The notes: generated by a model not told the origin, from the sequence alone. DNA of 64,000 bases from Bradyrhizobium viridifuturi (GCF_001238275.1 NZ_LGTB01000019.1:82142-146141), one strand, 5' to 3'. Shown: positions 17,372 through 26,636, counted from the first letter of the stretch. Numbers and translations are program-made.

Positions 17372-18688
17372 ATGAAGACCGAGTTTACCCTGGCGCAGCT
17401 TGCCGATCCCGACATCCAGGAAGCCGACAAGATCCTGCGCGCCTGCGTGCATTGCGGCTTCTGCACCGCGACCTGCCCGACCTATGTGCTGCTCGGCGAC
17501 GAGCTCGATAGCCCGCGCGGCCGCATCTACCTGATCAAGGAGATGCTGGAGAAAGACAAGCCGCCGACGGCTGAGGTGGTCAAGCATATCGACCGCTGCC
17601 TGTCGTGCCTCGCCTGCATGACCACCTGTCCGTCGGGCGTGAACTACATGCACCTCGTCGACCAGGCCCGGGTCAGGATCGAGCGCGACTATCAGCGGCC
17701 GCTGACCGAGCGGCTGTTGCGGTCGGTGCTCGCTTTCGTGCTGCCGCGTCCCGGCCTGTTCCGGACCAGCATGATCCTGGCCGGGCTCGCCCGGCCGTTC
17801 GCAGCTCTGCTTCCGACGCCGTCGGTCGGCGCGGCGAGCCCCGGCCTGCTGCGGCGGATCAAGGCGATGCTGGCGCTCGCGCCGCGCGGCCTGCCGCAGC
17901 CGGGACCGGCAGCGGGAACCGTGTTTGCACCGATCGGCCGGCGGCGCGGCAGGGTCGCGCTGCTGCAGGGCTGCGCCCAGCAGGTGCTGGCGCCGCGGAT
18001 CAATCAGGCCGCCATCAACGTGCTGACCCGGCACGGCGTCGAGGTGGTGCTGGTCAGGGACGAGCAATGCTGCGGCGCGTTGACCCATCACATGGGACAG
18101 GACGCCGACGCGCTGGCGCGCGCGCGGGCCAACATCACGGTGTGGCAAAGGGAAGCGAACCAGAACGGGCTGGACGCCATTCTGGTGACGACCTCGGGCT
18201 GTGGGACAGTTGTCAAAGACTACGGTTACCTGCTGCGCGAGGACAAAACATTCGCGGAGCCGGCGCAGCGAATCTCGGCGCTGGCGAAGGATATCACCGA
18301 GTATCTCGCTGGCCTCGAGCTCGCGCCTTCAACGCAGAAAGGCGACGTCACCGTCGCCTATCACTCGGCGTGTTCGTTGCAGCATGGACAGAAAATCACT
18401 CAACTTCCGAAAGAATTGCTTTCCAAGAATGGATTCGTGGTGAAAGATGTGCCTGAGAGCCATTTGTGTTGCGGTTCGGCGGGGACCTACAACATTCTCC
18501 AGCCCGACATTGCGAGCAGATTGCGCGATCGCAAGGTCGCCAATATTGCGCTTGTCAAACCGGACATGATTGCCGCGGGCAATATTGGGTGCATGGTTCA
18601 GATTGCCGGCGGTACGTCAGTTCCTGTGGTGCACACGATTGAGCTTCTCGATTGGGCGACAGGAGGTCCCCGGCCAGGATTGAATTGA
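17372..18688 (+). CDS. glcF: Glycolate oxidase iron-sulfur subunit GlcF
   Basis: 438 residues. Two ferredoxin-type 4Fe-4S sites are complete: C25-x2-C28-x2-C31-x3-C35-P and C76-x2-C79-x2-C82-x3-C86-P. The C-terminal half has the two CCG domains typical of GlcF/HdrB (QCCGALTHHMG and HLCCGSAGTYN), plus VTTSGCGTVVKDYGY. GlcF takes electrons from GlcD/GlcE flavins to the quinone pool. It is the last gene of the glc group; a permease of the LctP/GlcA family lies 4.3 kb further on. Confidence 0.92.
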   Translation: MKTEFTLAQLADPDIQEADKILRACVHCGFCTATCPTYVLLGDELDSPRGRIYLIKEMLEKDKPPTAEVVKHIDRCLSCLACMTTCPSGVNYMHLVDQARVRIERDYQRPLTERLLRSVLAFVLPRPGLFRTSMILAGLARPFAALLPTPSVGAASPGLLRRIKAMLALAPRGLPQPGPAAGTVFAPIGRRRGRVALLQGCAQQVLAPRINQAAINVLTRHGVEVVLVRDEQCCGALTHHMGQDADALARARANITVWQREANQNGLDAILVTTSGCGTVVKDYGYLLREDKTFAEPAQRISALAKDITEYLAGLELAPSTQKGDVTVAYHSACSLQHGQKITQLPKELLSKNGFVVKDVPESHLCCGSAGTYNILQPDIASRLRDRKVANIALVKPDMIAAGNIGCMVQIAGGTSVPVVHTIELLDWATGGPRPGLN

Positions 18689-18926
18689 TCGACTGCCACT
18701 CGAGCATGATCCGGACCTCAGCCTTGCCCTGACGCAACGTCTCTGACGCGCTGTGTCTGAAGCAATGTGAAGGACCGGCGCTTCCCTGCCACAGACGCGA
18801 AGCATCGCGCGGCCATCATGCCCGACAAGCGAGGTGGAGGATGCCTCTCCCGAGGCAGCTGCTGTCCGGCAAGCGATCACTTCAATACGCCCGGTGGACT
18901 CACATAGCGGCAACAGGAGGACCACG

Positions 18927-19313
18927 ATGGCGAAGTCGAAGAAGGCGAAGAAAAGCAAGAAGGCCAAAAAGGCCAAGAAGGCGGTAGCGGCCAAGAAGTC
19001 GGCAAAGAAGTCGGCCAAGAAGGCCGCGAAGAAATCTGCAAAGAAGTCAGCCAAGAAGTCAGCCAAGAAGGCTGCAAAGAAGACTGCCAAGAAAGCCGCA
19101 AAGAAGGCTGCTCCCAAGAAGGCCGCGCCCAAGAAGGCTGCGAAGAAAGCTGCCAAGAAGAGCGCTCCGAAGAAGGCCGCCGCGCCGAAGCCGGCTGCCC
19201 CGGTCGCAGCTCCCCCGGCGCCCGAGCCTGCGCCGCAGCCGGCCCCGAGCTGGGCCACGCCGAGCCACGAGTCGGCGCCGAGCTGGGGCACCTCCGACGG
19301 CGAGCACCACTGA
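18927..19313 (+). CDS. Histone H1-like Lys/Ala-rich DNA-binding protein
   Basis: 128 residues from ATG 18927, with a strong CAGGAGG ribosome site 8 bp upstream. Residues 2-80 are almost only Lys and Ala with Ser/Thr, in repeats of the type KKAAKK and KKSAKK. This is the same composition as eukaryotic H1 tails and bacterial AlgP/HU-tail proteins. Residues 85-128 are Pro/Ala-rich and end PSWGTSDGEHH. Such proteins bind DNA without sequence preference and compact it. The repeats are prone to slippage, so length probably varies among strains. A rho-independent terminator follows. Confidence 0.78.
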   Translation: MAKSKKAKKSKKAKKAKKAVAAKKSAKKSAKKAAKKSAKKSAKKSAKKAAKKTAKKAAKKAAPKKAAPKKAAKKAAKKSAPKKAAAPKPAAPVAAPPAPEPAPQPAPSWATPSHESAPSWGTSDGEHH

Positions 19314-19700
19314 CCGAACCTGTACCGGTTCACCTGATCGAAGCCGCAGCGGACGCCGCTGCGGCTTTTTCCGTCTCAGCACACAGCCCGTGGTTTTACG
19401 GGCACGGCGATTCGCCTCGGCACTTTCGCACAAGGCCAGTTGTTGCTCGCCGCCCACGTCGGGTGCCCGGCTCCACCGCTACGGGAGCGTCAATCTTGTG
19501 GTGCAAATGCAACACCCGTCGACCAACATGCGGCGTAATGGCTAGAACGCCTAAAAAGGCGGCAGCTGCATGTCTTTTTGGCTTCACGGTACCGTGCACG
19601 CAATTCAAATTGATCCCACTCGATTTAGTTGCAGTCCGTTATCGCGCGCCCTGGGGGGCCACCGGAGCTGGGCTGTTTGGAAAAGTAGATGGGGATCGTC
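19314..19700. other. Spacer between the H1-like gene and the porin gene
   Basis: It begins with the terminator at 19342-19370. The rest has no convincing gene. It should carry the porin promoter and a leader. The part 19600-19700 is less GC-rich than the surroundings but I find no clear -35/-10 pair. Confidence 0.5.
19342..19370 (+). terminator. Rho-independent terminator of the H1-like gene
   Basis: The stem GCCGCAGCG/CGCTGCGGC with a short GACGC loop is followed directly by TTTTT, 28 bp after the stop codon. Confidence 0.85.
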
Positions 19701-20688
19701 ATGAAGAAACTGGCCTTGTTAGCAACGGCGCTAGCAATGATTTCGAGCTCGGCGATGGCAGCTGACATGGCGGTGAAGGCCGTCAAGGCGCCGCCGCCGG
19801 CTCCGTTCGATCCCTGGGACATCGCCTTCGGCGCAGGCATCATGAACGACTACATCTTCCGTGGTGTCACCCAGTCCAACCACAATCCGTCGGTCACCGC
19901 CTATTTTGAGCCGCGCTACAACGTCAACAAGGACCTGCAGCTCTACATCGGCACCTCGACCGAAAGCATCTCCTTCGCCAACCGCGCTGCAGCGGAAGTC
20001 GACGTCTACGGCGGTATCCGCCCGACCTTCGGCGCCTTCGCCTTCGACATCGGTGTCTGGGGCTACCTGTATCCGGGTGGAACCTGCTACTTCGGCGCCG
20101 CCGCCGACACCGCCGGCAACCCGCTCAGCCCGCAGTGCGCCGCCAACTTCCTGCCGAACGAACGTGATGAAGAAGGACGTCTCGTTCTTCGAAGTCTACG
20201 GCAAGGTGACCTACACCATCAACGACAACTGGGCGTTCACCCTGAACGAGTACTACTCGCCGAACTTCCTCAACACCGGCGCCTGGGGCAACTACTCCTC
20301 GATCATCGGCAAGTACACCGCCCCGAGCACTGTGTTCGGCACCAGCGGCGTCGGCATGTATGTGTCGGGTGAGTTCGGCCGGCAGTGGCTCGGCACCTCG
20401 GACAGCTTCTACGGCGTTCCGGCGTTCCCGAACGGCATCAAGTACGCCGATTACAACACCTGGAACATCGGCATCGGCTTCACTTACAAGGTGTTCACGC
20501 TCGATCTGCGCTACTCCGACACGGATCTGTCGAAGGGCAATTGCAGCGCCTTCACCAGCGACTTCACCGCAGGCGGAACCACCAACGTCACCCCGATCAA
20601 CCCGCTCGGCACCGGCTCCAACTGGTGCGGCGCGGCCGGCATCGCCAAGCTTTCGGTCGACCTGACGGCGGCATCCAGCCTGAAGTAA
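19701..20688 (+). CDS. TorF-family putative porin, one frameshift
   Basis: Outer-membrane beta-barrel of about 330 residues. The signal peptide MKKLALLATALAMISSSAMA starts at 19701; an ATG at 19689 would add four residues. The barrel begins DIAFGAGIMNDYIFRGVTQS and VTAYFEPRYNV, typical of the TorF/Gcw-chp family, and continues after a frame change with FFEVYGKVTYTINDNW and WNIGIGFTYKVFTLDLRYSDTDL. The frame shifts near 20158; restoring GC (CCGAACGAACGTG to CCGAACGGCAACGTG) gives a continuous gene, and the length of 988 nt fits two lost bases or one gained. A strong terminator follows. Confidence 0.85.
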
Positions 20689-20706
20689 TTTCCTCTTCCG
20701 AGGATC

Positions 20707-20740
20707 AAAGGGGCGGCAGAGCAATCTGCCGCCCCTTTTG
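20707..20740 (+). terminator. Rho-independent terminator of the porin gene
   Basis: GGGGCGGCAGA pairs with TCTGCCGCCCC over a GCAA tetraloop, flanked by AAA on the left and TTTT on the right, 20 bp after the stop. Confidence 0.9.
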
Positions 20741-20794
20741 CTTGGACAATTGTGCTGACGACGATTGGCTTGGGGCGGCACTCTGGCTGCACCA

Positions 20795-20910
20795 CTCCCG
20801 CTTGCGGGGGGAGGTCGGATCGCATCGAACATGCGATCCGGGTGGGAGCTCTCTCCACAATGCGACTGGCGGAGAGAGCCCCCACCCAAATCCTCCCCCG
20901 CAAGCGGGAG
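20795..20910. repeat. Nested inverted-repeat element (116 bp)
   Basis: The outer arms CTCCCGCTTGCGGGGG and CCCCCGCAAGCGGGAG are inverted copies. Inside lie a second palindrome (GATCGCAT..ATGCGATC) and a third long stem (GGGTGGGAGCTCTCTCC with GGAGAGAGC..CCACCC). The whole could fold as a cruciform or tRNA-like cloverleaf. A related, shorter copy is at 34381-34450. Confidence 0.75.
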
Positions 20911-20971
20911 AGGGGGCTGGGGACAGTCCGAATTGATGGCGCGTAACGGATTCGCAGCCAGATCCGCTCGC

Positions 20972-22714
20972 CTATGACGCGGGAGCCTCGACCCTGTCGC
21001 GCAAGGTGAAGCGCTCGCCGTCGCGGACCAGCGCGACGTTGCGCTGGTGGAAGGCATCGAGCGTCGAGCGATGGCCGATCGACACCACCGTAGTGCCGGG
21101 CAGCCTCTCGGCGATGAGTCGGTAGAGCGCGGCTTCCGACGGCTCGTCGAGCGAGGCGGTCGCCTCGTCCAGGAACAGGAATTGCGGTGCATGCAGCAGC
21201 GCCCGGGCGATGCCGAGCCGCTGCTGCTCGCCGAGCGACAACATCCGGTTCCAGTGCGCCTCTTCCCCGAGCCGCGCCGCGAGCTGCGGCAGTCCGACGG
21301 CGGTGAGGACCTCGCGCACCCGCCCCGTGTCGAATTTCGCAGCCTCACCCGGATAGACCACGGCTTCATGCAGCGACCCGATCGGCAGATAGGGACGCTG
21401 CGGCAGCATCATCAGGCTGGCGTTGGCCGGGACATTGATCGCGCCCTTGCCGAACGGCCAGATGCCGGCGATGGCGCGAAACAGCGTCGACTTGCCGGCG
21501 CCCGAAGGGCCGGTGACCAGGGTGCGTGCGTTGCCGGGAAGGCTGAAGCCGTCAGCCGCCAGCAACGGCTTGCCGTCGGGCAGGGTGACCACGAGATCGT
21601 CGAGTTCGATGCCGCTGTCGCCGGCGGGCTTGACGCGGATGATGTCCTGCCGCCGTGCGAGCGCATCGCCGCTGCGGATCGAGCTCTCGAAGCCGTCAAG
21701 TCGTGCGACCACCGATTGCCATTCGGCCAGTGTCCGGTAGGCCGTGATGAAGAAGGACAGTGAATCCTGCACGCTGCTGAAGGCAGACGCGGTCTGCATC
21801 ATGCCGCCGAGCTGGATCTTGTTGGCGAAATAGGCCGGCGCGATCAGCACGTAGGGGAAGATCACGGCGGCTTGCGAATAGGTCGCGGTGAAGGCGGTCA
21901 GCTTCTTGGTTCGCTGCATGATGTCGAGCCAGTTCCCGACCACGAATCCGAAACGATCGAGCAACCGCGTGCGCTCGGCCGGCTCACCCTCGAGCAGCGC
22001 GATCTGCTCGGCGTTCTCGCGGGTCCGCACCAGGTTGAAGCGGAAATCGGCCTCGAACCGTTGCTGCCGGAAGTTGAGGTCGACCAGCGGGCGGCCGATC
22101 AGATGGGTCAAGGTTGTGCCGAGGATCGCGTAGATCAGGGCGCCCCAGACCAGATAGCCGGGAAACGCGATGTCGTTGCCGAACAGATGCAGCGGCGCCT
22201 GATTGGAAAGGCCCCACAGGATCACCACGAAGGACGCAAGCGTGACCACGGAGCTCAACAGTCCGATCCCGAGCGTCAGGGTCTGCTCGACGAAGCGCTG
22301 GGTGTCGTCGGCGATACGCTGGTCCGGGTTGTCGGCGGCATCGCCGAGCAACTGCATGCGGTAGTGGTTGGCATCGTGCAGCCAGCCGCCGAGATAACGC
22401 GTGGTCATCCAGCGCCGCCAGCGGATCTGCAGCCATTGATTGAGGTAGAGCTGGTAGACTTTCAGGGCGATCCAGAACGCCGCGAGCACGCAGAAATAGC
22501 CGATCTGATAGGTGAAGACCGCCTGATCGCGCTCCTGCAGCGCATTGTAGAAAACATTGTTCCAGCGGTTGAACAGCACGGTGAGAAAGACGCTGGCAAG
22601 CTCGATCACGATGACCGCGGCCAACAGTCCCCGGCCTGCCCATTTGTCATCGGAGTTGAAGTAGGGCGAGGCGATGCGCCACACCGTCGCGAGCGTCGAG
22701 CGAATGTTTTTCAC
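20972..22714 (-). CDS. SbmA/BacA-like ABC transporter (permease fused to ATPase)
   Basis: 580 residues. The N-terminal half has about six membrane segments of the SbmA/BacA type (VFYNALQERDQAVF, QIRWRRWMTTRYLGGWL, ADNPDQRIADD). The C-terminal ATPase has Walker A GPSGAGKST (about 402-410), signature LSLGEQQRLGIARAL and Walker B FLFLDEATASLD. Full-length fusions of this kind resemble YddA and the very-long-chain fatty-acid/peptide exporters; BacA proper lacks the ATPase. In rhizobia related proteins affect lipid A fatty acids and uptake of peptides. It is monocistronic and divergent from the permease gene. Confidence 0.88.
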   Translation of the reverse strand: MKNIRSTLATVWRIASPYFNSDDKWAGRGLLAAVIVIELASVFLTVLFNRWNNVFYNALQERDQAVFTYQIGYFCVLAAFWIALKVYQLYLNQWLQIRWRRWMTTRYLGGWLHDANHYRMQLLGDAADNPDQRIADDTQRFVEQTLTLGIGLLSSVVTLASFVVILWGLSNQAPLHLFGNDIAFPGYLVWGALIYAILGTTLTHLIGRPLVDLNFRQQRFEADFRFNLVRTRENAEQIALLEGEPAERTRLLDRFGFVVGNWLDIMQRTKKLTAFTATYSQAAVIFPYVLIAPAYFANKIQLGGMMQTASAFSSVQDSLSFFITAYRTLAEWQSVVARLDGFESSIRSGDALARRQDIIRVKPAGDSGIELDDLVVTLPDGKPLLAADGFSLPGNARTLVTGPSGAGKSTLFRAIAGIWPFGKGAINVPANASLMMLPQRPYLPIGSLHEAVVYPGEAAKFDTGRVREVLTAVGLPQLAARLGEEAHWNRMLSLGEQQRLGIARALLHAPQFLFLDEATASLDEPSEAALYRLIAERLPGTTVVSIGHRSTLDAFHQRNVALVRDGERFTLRDRVEAPAS

Positions 22715-23024
22715 AGATTATCGTCTCCGGGGAAGGGGCCGCAAAGGCCTGAAGAATCGGGACAATCAGAGCGATCCTCGACTAAAGTCGTAGGTCTGGC
22801 ATGCAAGCGTTGGCTTGTCCCGGCGATCGAGTCAACCCTAGCATGACGACAACGGCGAGGGGCGGGGGACCTTCGATTTTTCGCGAGGATGTGAGCGATC
22901 CTTACCGATCGTTCATTCGCGAGCCGGGGCTACAGACTTTTCCGACGGACTCCCGCAATCGCGCCAGCGCGCCTGCCGCACCGATGCCGGCGCGCTGCAC
23001 AAAAAATGTGGGAAGGATCCCGAG
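22715..23024. other. Divergent spacer between the ABC transporter and the LctP permease
   Basis: No gene. A ribosome site GGAAGGATC lies just before the permease start. A segment around 22885-22915 (GAGCGATCCTTACCGATCGTTC) has short inverted repeats that could bind a regulator. I see no clear promoter boxes. Confidence 0.4.
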
Positions 23025-24695
23025 ATGAACACCTGGAATCAAATCTACAATCCGCTCGGCAATGCGGGGCTGTCGACGATCGCCGCTGCCGTTCCCGTGG
23101 TCACGCTGCTGGTCCTGATCGCGAGCGGCAGGGTGAAGGCGCATATCGCCGCCATCATCGCCGTGATCGTGACCAACCTGATCACCATCTTTGTCTTCAC
23201 GATGCCGGCCGGCATGTCGATCCGCGCGTCGATCCTCGGCATCGTCACCGGGTTCTTCCCGATCGGCTGGATCGTGCTCAACGTCATCTTCCTCTACCAG
23301 GTCACGGTGAGATGCGGGAAGTTCGAGCTGCTCAAGCGCGCGGTCGGCGGCGTCACCGAGGATCGCCGGTTGCAGCTCTTGCTGATCGCGTTCTCGTTCG
23401 GCGCCTTCTTCGAGGGCGCGTCGGGGTTCGGCACGCCGGTCGCGATCACTGGCGCGGTGCTGATCGGGCTCGGCTTCTCGCCGCTCGCAGCCTCCGGCCT
23501 GTCGCTGATCGCCAACACCGCCCCGGTCGCGTTCGGTGCGCTGGGCACGCCGATCCAGGGCCTCGCCTCGGTCACCGGGCTCGATCCCTACATCCTCGGC
23601 GCCATGGTCGGCCGCCAGCTGCCGCTGTTCTCGCTGATCGTGCCGTTCTGGGTGGTGTGGGCGTTCGCGGGCTGGCGCGGCATGAAGGAAGTGTGGCCGG
23701 CGATCCTGGTCACCGGCGTGTCGTTTGCGGTCCCGCAATTCGTGATCTCGAACTACATCAATCCCTGGATCGTCGACATCGGCGCCTCGCTGATCTCGAT
23801 GGGCGCGCTGATCCTGTTCCTGAAGGTCTGGCAGCCGGAGCATCTCTGGCTGTCGCCGAAACTGCGCGGCCGCGATGAATCGGCGGCGACGATGGCCTCC
23901 ACCCCGCCGCTCGACAAGACGCCGCTGACCCAAAGCGAGTTGTGGAGCGCGCTGCTGCCGTGGATCATCGTCTGCATCCTGATGCTGATCTGGGGCAACG
24001 GCGCCTTCAAGGCCTGGGCCAATGCGAACTTCGTCTGGAACTATCCGGTCCCTGATCTCGACAAGCTGATCTTCAAGGTGCCGCCGGTGGTGCCCAAGCC
24101 GACGGCGGAAGGCGCGGTGTTCGGCTTCACCTATTTGTCGTTCACCGGCACCGGCTTGCTGATCGCCGCGATCATCTCGGGTCTGTTGATGGGCTTCTCG
24201 CCGCTCAAGCTGATCGCCGAATATGGCCGCACCATCCGCCTCTGCGCGATCTCGCTGATCACGATCTCGGCGATGCTGGCGATCGGCACGCTGACCAGGC
24301 TGTCCGGCGTCGATGCCACGCTCGGCCTCGCCTTCGCCGCGACCGGCGTGCTCTACCCGTTCTTCGGCACACTGCTTGGCTGGCTCGGCGTGGCGCTGAC
24401 CGGATCGGACACCTCGTCCAACATCCTGTTCGGCAATCTGCAGAAGATCACCTCCGAGCAGCTCGGCCTCTCGCCGATCCTGATGGCGGCGGCGAACTCG
24501 TCGGGCGGCGTGATGGGCAAGATGATCGACGCGCAATCGATCGTGGTCGCCTCGACCGCGACCAACTGGTACGGCCACGAGGGCTCGATCCTGCGCTACG
24601 TGTTCCTGCATTCGATCGTGCTGGCATGCTTGGTCGGTCTGTTTGTGACCCTGCAGGCCTATGTCTACCCGTTCACCGCAATGGTCTTGAAATAA
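23025..24695 (+). CDS. L-lactate/glycolate permease, LctP family
   Basis: 556 residues with about twelve to thirteen membrane segments. Family motifs are GAFFEGASGFGTPVAITGAVLIGLG, cited here in parts as FEGASGFGTPVA and GLSLIANTAPVAFGALG, and near the end LTGSDTSSNILFGNLQ and MIDAQSIVVASTA. LctP and GlcA (glycolate permease) are members of this one family. The nearness of glcDEF (4.3 kb upstream) favours glycolate or lactate uptake feeding that oxidase, but this is inference from context. ATG 23025 has GGAAGGA 8 bp upstream. Confidence 0.87.
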   Translation: MNTWNQIYNPLGNAGLSTIAAAVPVVTLLVLIASGRVKAHIAAIIAVIVTNLITIFVFTMPAGMSIRASILGIVTGFFPIGWIVLNVIFLYQVTVRCGKFELLKRAVGGVTEDRRLQLLLIAFSFGAFFEGASGFGTPVAITGAVLIGLGFSPLAASGLSLIANTAPVAFGALGTPIQGLASVTGLDPYILGAMVGRQLPLFSLIVPFWVVWAFAGWRGMKEVWPAILVTGVSFAVPQFVISNYINPWIVDIGASLISMGALILFLKVWQPEHLWLSPKLRGRDESAATMASTPPLDKTPLTQSELWSALLPWIIVCILMLIWGNGAFKAWANANFVWNYPVPDLDKLIFKVPPVVPKPTAEGAVFGFTYLSFTGTGLLIAAIISGLLMGFSPLKLIAEYGRTIRLCAISLITISAMLAIGTLTRLSGVDATLGLAFAATGVLYPFFGTLLGWLGVALTGSDTSSNILFGNLQKITSEQLGLSPILMAAANSSGGVMGKMIDAQSIVVASTATNWYGHEGSILRYVFLHSIVLACLVGLFVTLQAYVYPFTAMVLK

Positions 24696-24720
24696 CGAGG
24701 CGAGGCGTCGCCCAAACCAG

Positions 24721-24753
24721 GATCCCCGCGGGTGCGAGCCCGCGGGGATTTTG
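24721..24753 (+). terminator. Rho-independent terminator of the permease gene
   Basis: ATCCCCGCGGG pairs with CCCGCGGGGAT over a 6-nt loop and is followed by TTTGCTTTT, 25 bp after the stop. Confidence 0.88.
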
Positions 24754-24844
24754 CTTTTCAAGCGGTTTTCTGGCGCGGCCAAGCTGGCCAATCGCAGCCT
24801 CGTCCCATAGAAGGGCGGCGTCGCAATTGGTGGGAATGATGTCG

Positions 24845-25252
24845 ATGAAGCGGATTCTGAACGGCGGCGCGGCCGCGTTGGTGCTAGCTGTTGCGGCTCT
24901 TGCCGGGGTTCCGGCCAAGGCGCAGGAAGAATTCCCGTTCGGCTTCGTGATGACGCTCGATGCCGCACGCATGCCGGGCTCCAAGCGGATCCCTTCGATC
25001 GAGGTCGGTGACAATGGCGAGGTGATCCTCGAGCTGTGGTGCGATGGCGGCAAGGGTCAGTTCTCGGTTGCCGGCAACACCATCGTCTTCGTTCCCGGCG
25101 CGATGGAGAACCGCACCTGCACGCCGGACCGTGCGCAAGCCGACAAGGATCTGCTGGGGGCGCTCGGCGACATGACGAGCTGGCGGCGGCAGGGTGATCA
25201 GGTCACGTTCATCGGCAGCAAGCAGCTGCGCTTCGTGATCAACAGCAACTGA
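24845..25252 (+). CDS. Secreted META-domain (HslJ-like) protein
   Basis: 135 residues from ATG 24845; ATGs at 24836 and 24839 are alternatives, but GGGAA 8 bp before 24845 favours it. Signal peptide LVLAVAALAGVPAKAQ. The mature part is one META domain: MTLDAARMPGSKRIPSIEV, ELWCDGGKGQFSVAGNTI, ENRTCTPDRAQADKDLLGAL and QVTFIGSKQLRFV. META domains occur in HslJ and lipoproteins linked to stress or antibiotic resistance; molecular function is not known. An intergenic repeat begins right after the stop codon. Confidence 0.8.
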   Translation: MKRILNGGAAALVLAVAALAGVPAKAQEEFPFGFVMTLDAARMPGSKRIPSIEVGDNGEVILELWCDGGKGQFSVAGNTIVFVPGAMENRTCTPDRAQADKDLLGALGDMTSWRRQGDQVTFIGSKQLRFVINSN

Positions 25253-25253
25253 C

Positions 25254-25296
25254 AGCGTTTTCGAGCGAGGCGGACGCCGGTTCGCGTTCGCGTCAA
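25254..25296 (+). repeat. AGCGTTTTCG-type intergenic element, copy 1
   Basis: It starts one base after the stop codon with AGCGTTTTCGAGCGAGGCGG and continues CGCCGGTTCGCGTTCGCGTC. Similar copies lie at 39082-39126 and 41060-41108. Confidence 0.75.
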
Positions 25297-25324
25297 ACAA
25301 AGAGCGGCGGCGTTAGCCGGCTGC

Positions 25325-25999
25325 TTAAGGCGTTGCAACCAATCCGCTTGCGGTAGCGACGATCCAGCGATTGCCCCAGCGCACGATGGAATCGACCCGC
25401 CCGAGGCCCGGGACGACGTCGCCGCGCGCGGCCATCTTGACGCCCTCCGGCCCCTCGAGCACGGCGGTGCCGTCGCGGACCTCGACCACCGACCATCCGG
25501 GAATCGTGCTCGGCCGCGTCTCCGGTCCCGTTGAAAGCTGCGGCTTCGATCCGAGCATGGCGGCTTGCGCGCCGAGCGTCGTCGGCGCGGCCCCCAGCAC
25601 TTGCGGGCGCGGATTGGCGGGGAGGGTCTTCGGAATGCTGCCGGTGACCGATGGCTCGGCATTGGACGCGGTCCGGCGCGGTTCGCTCTTTCGGCTCGGC
25701 GGCGCCTCCGCAACGTGCGGGGCCGGCGCTTCCTTCTGGGCCACCGGGACCGGCGCGGGGCTTGTGAAGTCGTGCCAGTTGGCGCCGCCGGCCCAACCCA
25801 GCACGAAGCTTGCGGCGAGCGCGGTGGCAGCCAGCAGCGCGGTGCCGACGCGGTCGGCAAACGGCTCCCGCAGCAGCAGCGCGGCGTCGTGATTCTCGTT
25901 TGAGACATCCCAGAGGTCCGCCGTCTGCGCCGGCGAATGACCCTCCGTCGCATCTGACGGCCAGATGCTCTCAGGATTGATCGGCTCGCGGTCTTGCAT
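25325..25999 (-). CDS. Single-pass membrane protein with C-terminal beta domain, unknown function
   Basis: 224 residues. A cytoplasmic N-terminus (1-50), one membrane helix (TALLAATALAASFVLGWAGG, about 52-71), a Pro/Ala-rich linker (80-160) and a folded C-terminal part with alternating strands: GWSVVEVRDGTAVLEGPEGV and GDVVPGLGRVDSIVRWGNR. The last part looks like the small beta domains of pilus- or secretion-assembly proteins (PilP-like), but I do not claim homology. It stands alone; the start ATG at 25999 follows a weak ribosome site. Confidence 0.65.
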   Translation of the reverse strand: MQDREPINPESIWPSDATEGHSPAQTADLWDVSNENHDAALLLREPFADRVGTALLAATALAASFVLGWAGGANWHDFTSPAPVPVAQKEAPAPHVAEAPPSRKSEPRRTASNAEPSVTGSIPKTLPANPRPQVLGAAPTTLGAQAAMLGSKPQLSTGPETRPSTIPGWSVVEVRDGTAVLEGPEGVKMAARGDVVPGLGRVDSIVRWGNRWIVATASGLVATP

Positions 26000-26171
26000 G
26001 GCGTGACCTGTGTTCGGTGACGTAAAGGATGATCCTCGAAACTAAATCGAGCCTTAATTTTCGGTGACCGAACTGCGGCGGCACGAAGTCTTTTGGTCGC
26101 AGGCCCCGTAAATTGACGGGATGGCGAGGGCGGCCGACAATCGCAACTGCGCCCCAGCACTGCGGCCCAAG

Positions 26172-26636
26172 ATGCAAGCGCCTCGAATCAGCATCGCTCC
26201 CGAAGACCCGCGGCAGCCGGAAGTGCGGCGGCTGATCGACCTGTCGGACGCCTACATGCAGGCGCTGTATCCACCCGACAGCAATCACCTCGCCGCCGCC
26301 GAGACGCTCGCCGCCCCGGACACGGTCTTCCTGGTCGCGCGCCGCGACGGCGAGGCGATCGGGTCGATCGCCTTCCGTCTCATCGCGCCCGGTCATGCCG
26401 AGATGAAGCGGATGTTCGTGCGGGCCGATGCGCGCGGCCACGGGCTCGGCCGCCGCCTGCTCGAGGCGCTGGAAGACGCGGCGCGGCGCCGGCAGATCGC
26501 GCGTATCAGCCTGGAGACCGGTATCCTTCAGGTGGAGGCGATCGGGCTCTATCGCGCCGCCGGCTATCAGGAATGCCCGCCGTTCGCCGGCTACGCGCCC
26601 GATCCGCTCAGCCTGTTCCTGACCAGGCGCCTCTGA
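26172..26636 (+). CDS. GNAT-family N-acetyltransferase
   Basis: 154 residues from ATG 26172; ATG 26121 would add seventeen. The acetyl-CoA binding motif A is AEMKRMFVRADARGHGLG followed by RRLLEALEDAARRRQ, and motif B is SLETGILQVEAIGLYRAAGY. The protein begins with ISIAPEDPRQPEVRRLI, typical of the family. The acceptor (amino acid, antibiotic or protein N-terminus) cannot be told. It lies upstream of the Ada-type regulator by 82 bp on the same strand. Confidence 0.8.
   Translation: MQAPRISIAPEDPRQPEVRRLIDLSDAYMQALYPPDSNHLAAAETLAAPDTVFLVARRDGEAIGSIAFRLIAPGHAEMKRMFVRADARGHGLGRRLLEALEDAARRRQIARISLETGILQVEAIGLYRAAGYQECPPFAGYAPDPLSLFLTRRL

Noticed and set aside
22902..24968. A 688-codon open frame antisense to the LctP permease
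   Set aside because: Arg/Glu/Asp-rich shadow of a membrane-protein gene; no domain, no ribosome site.
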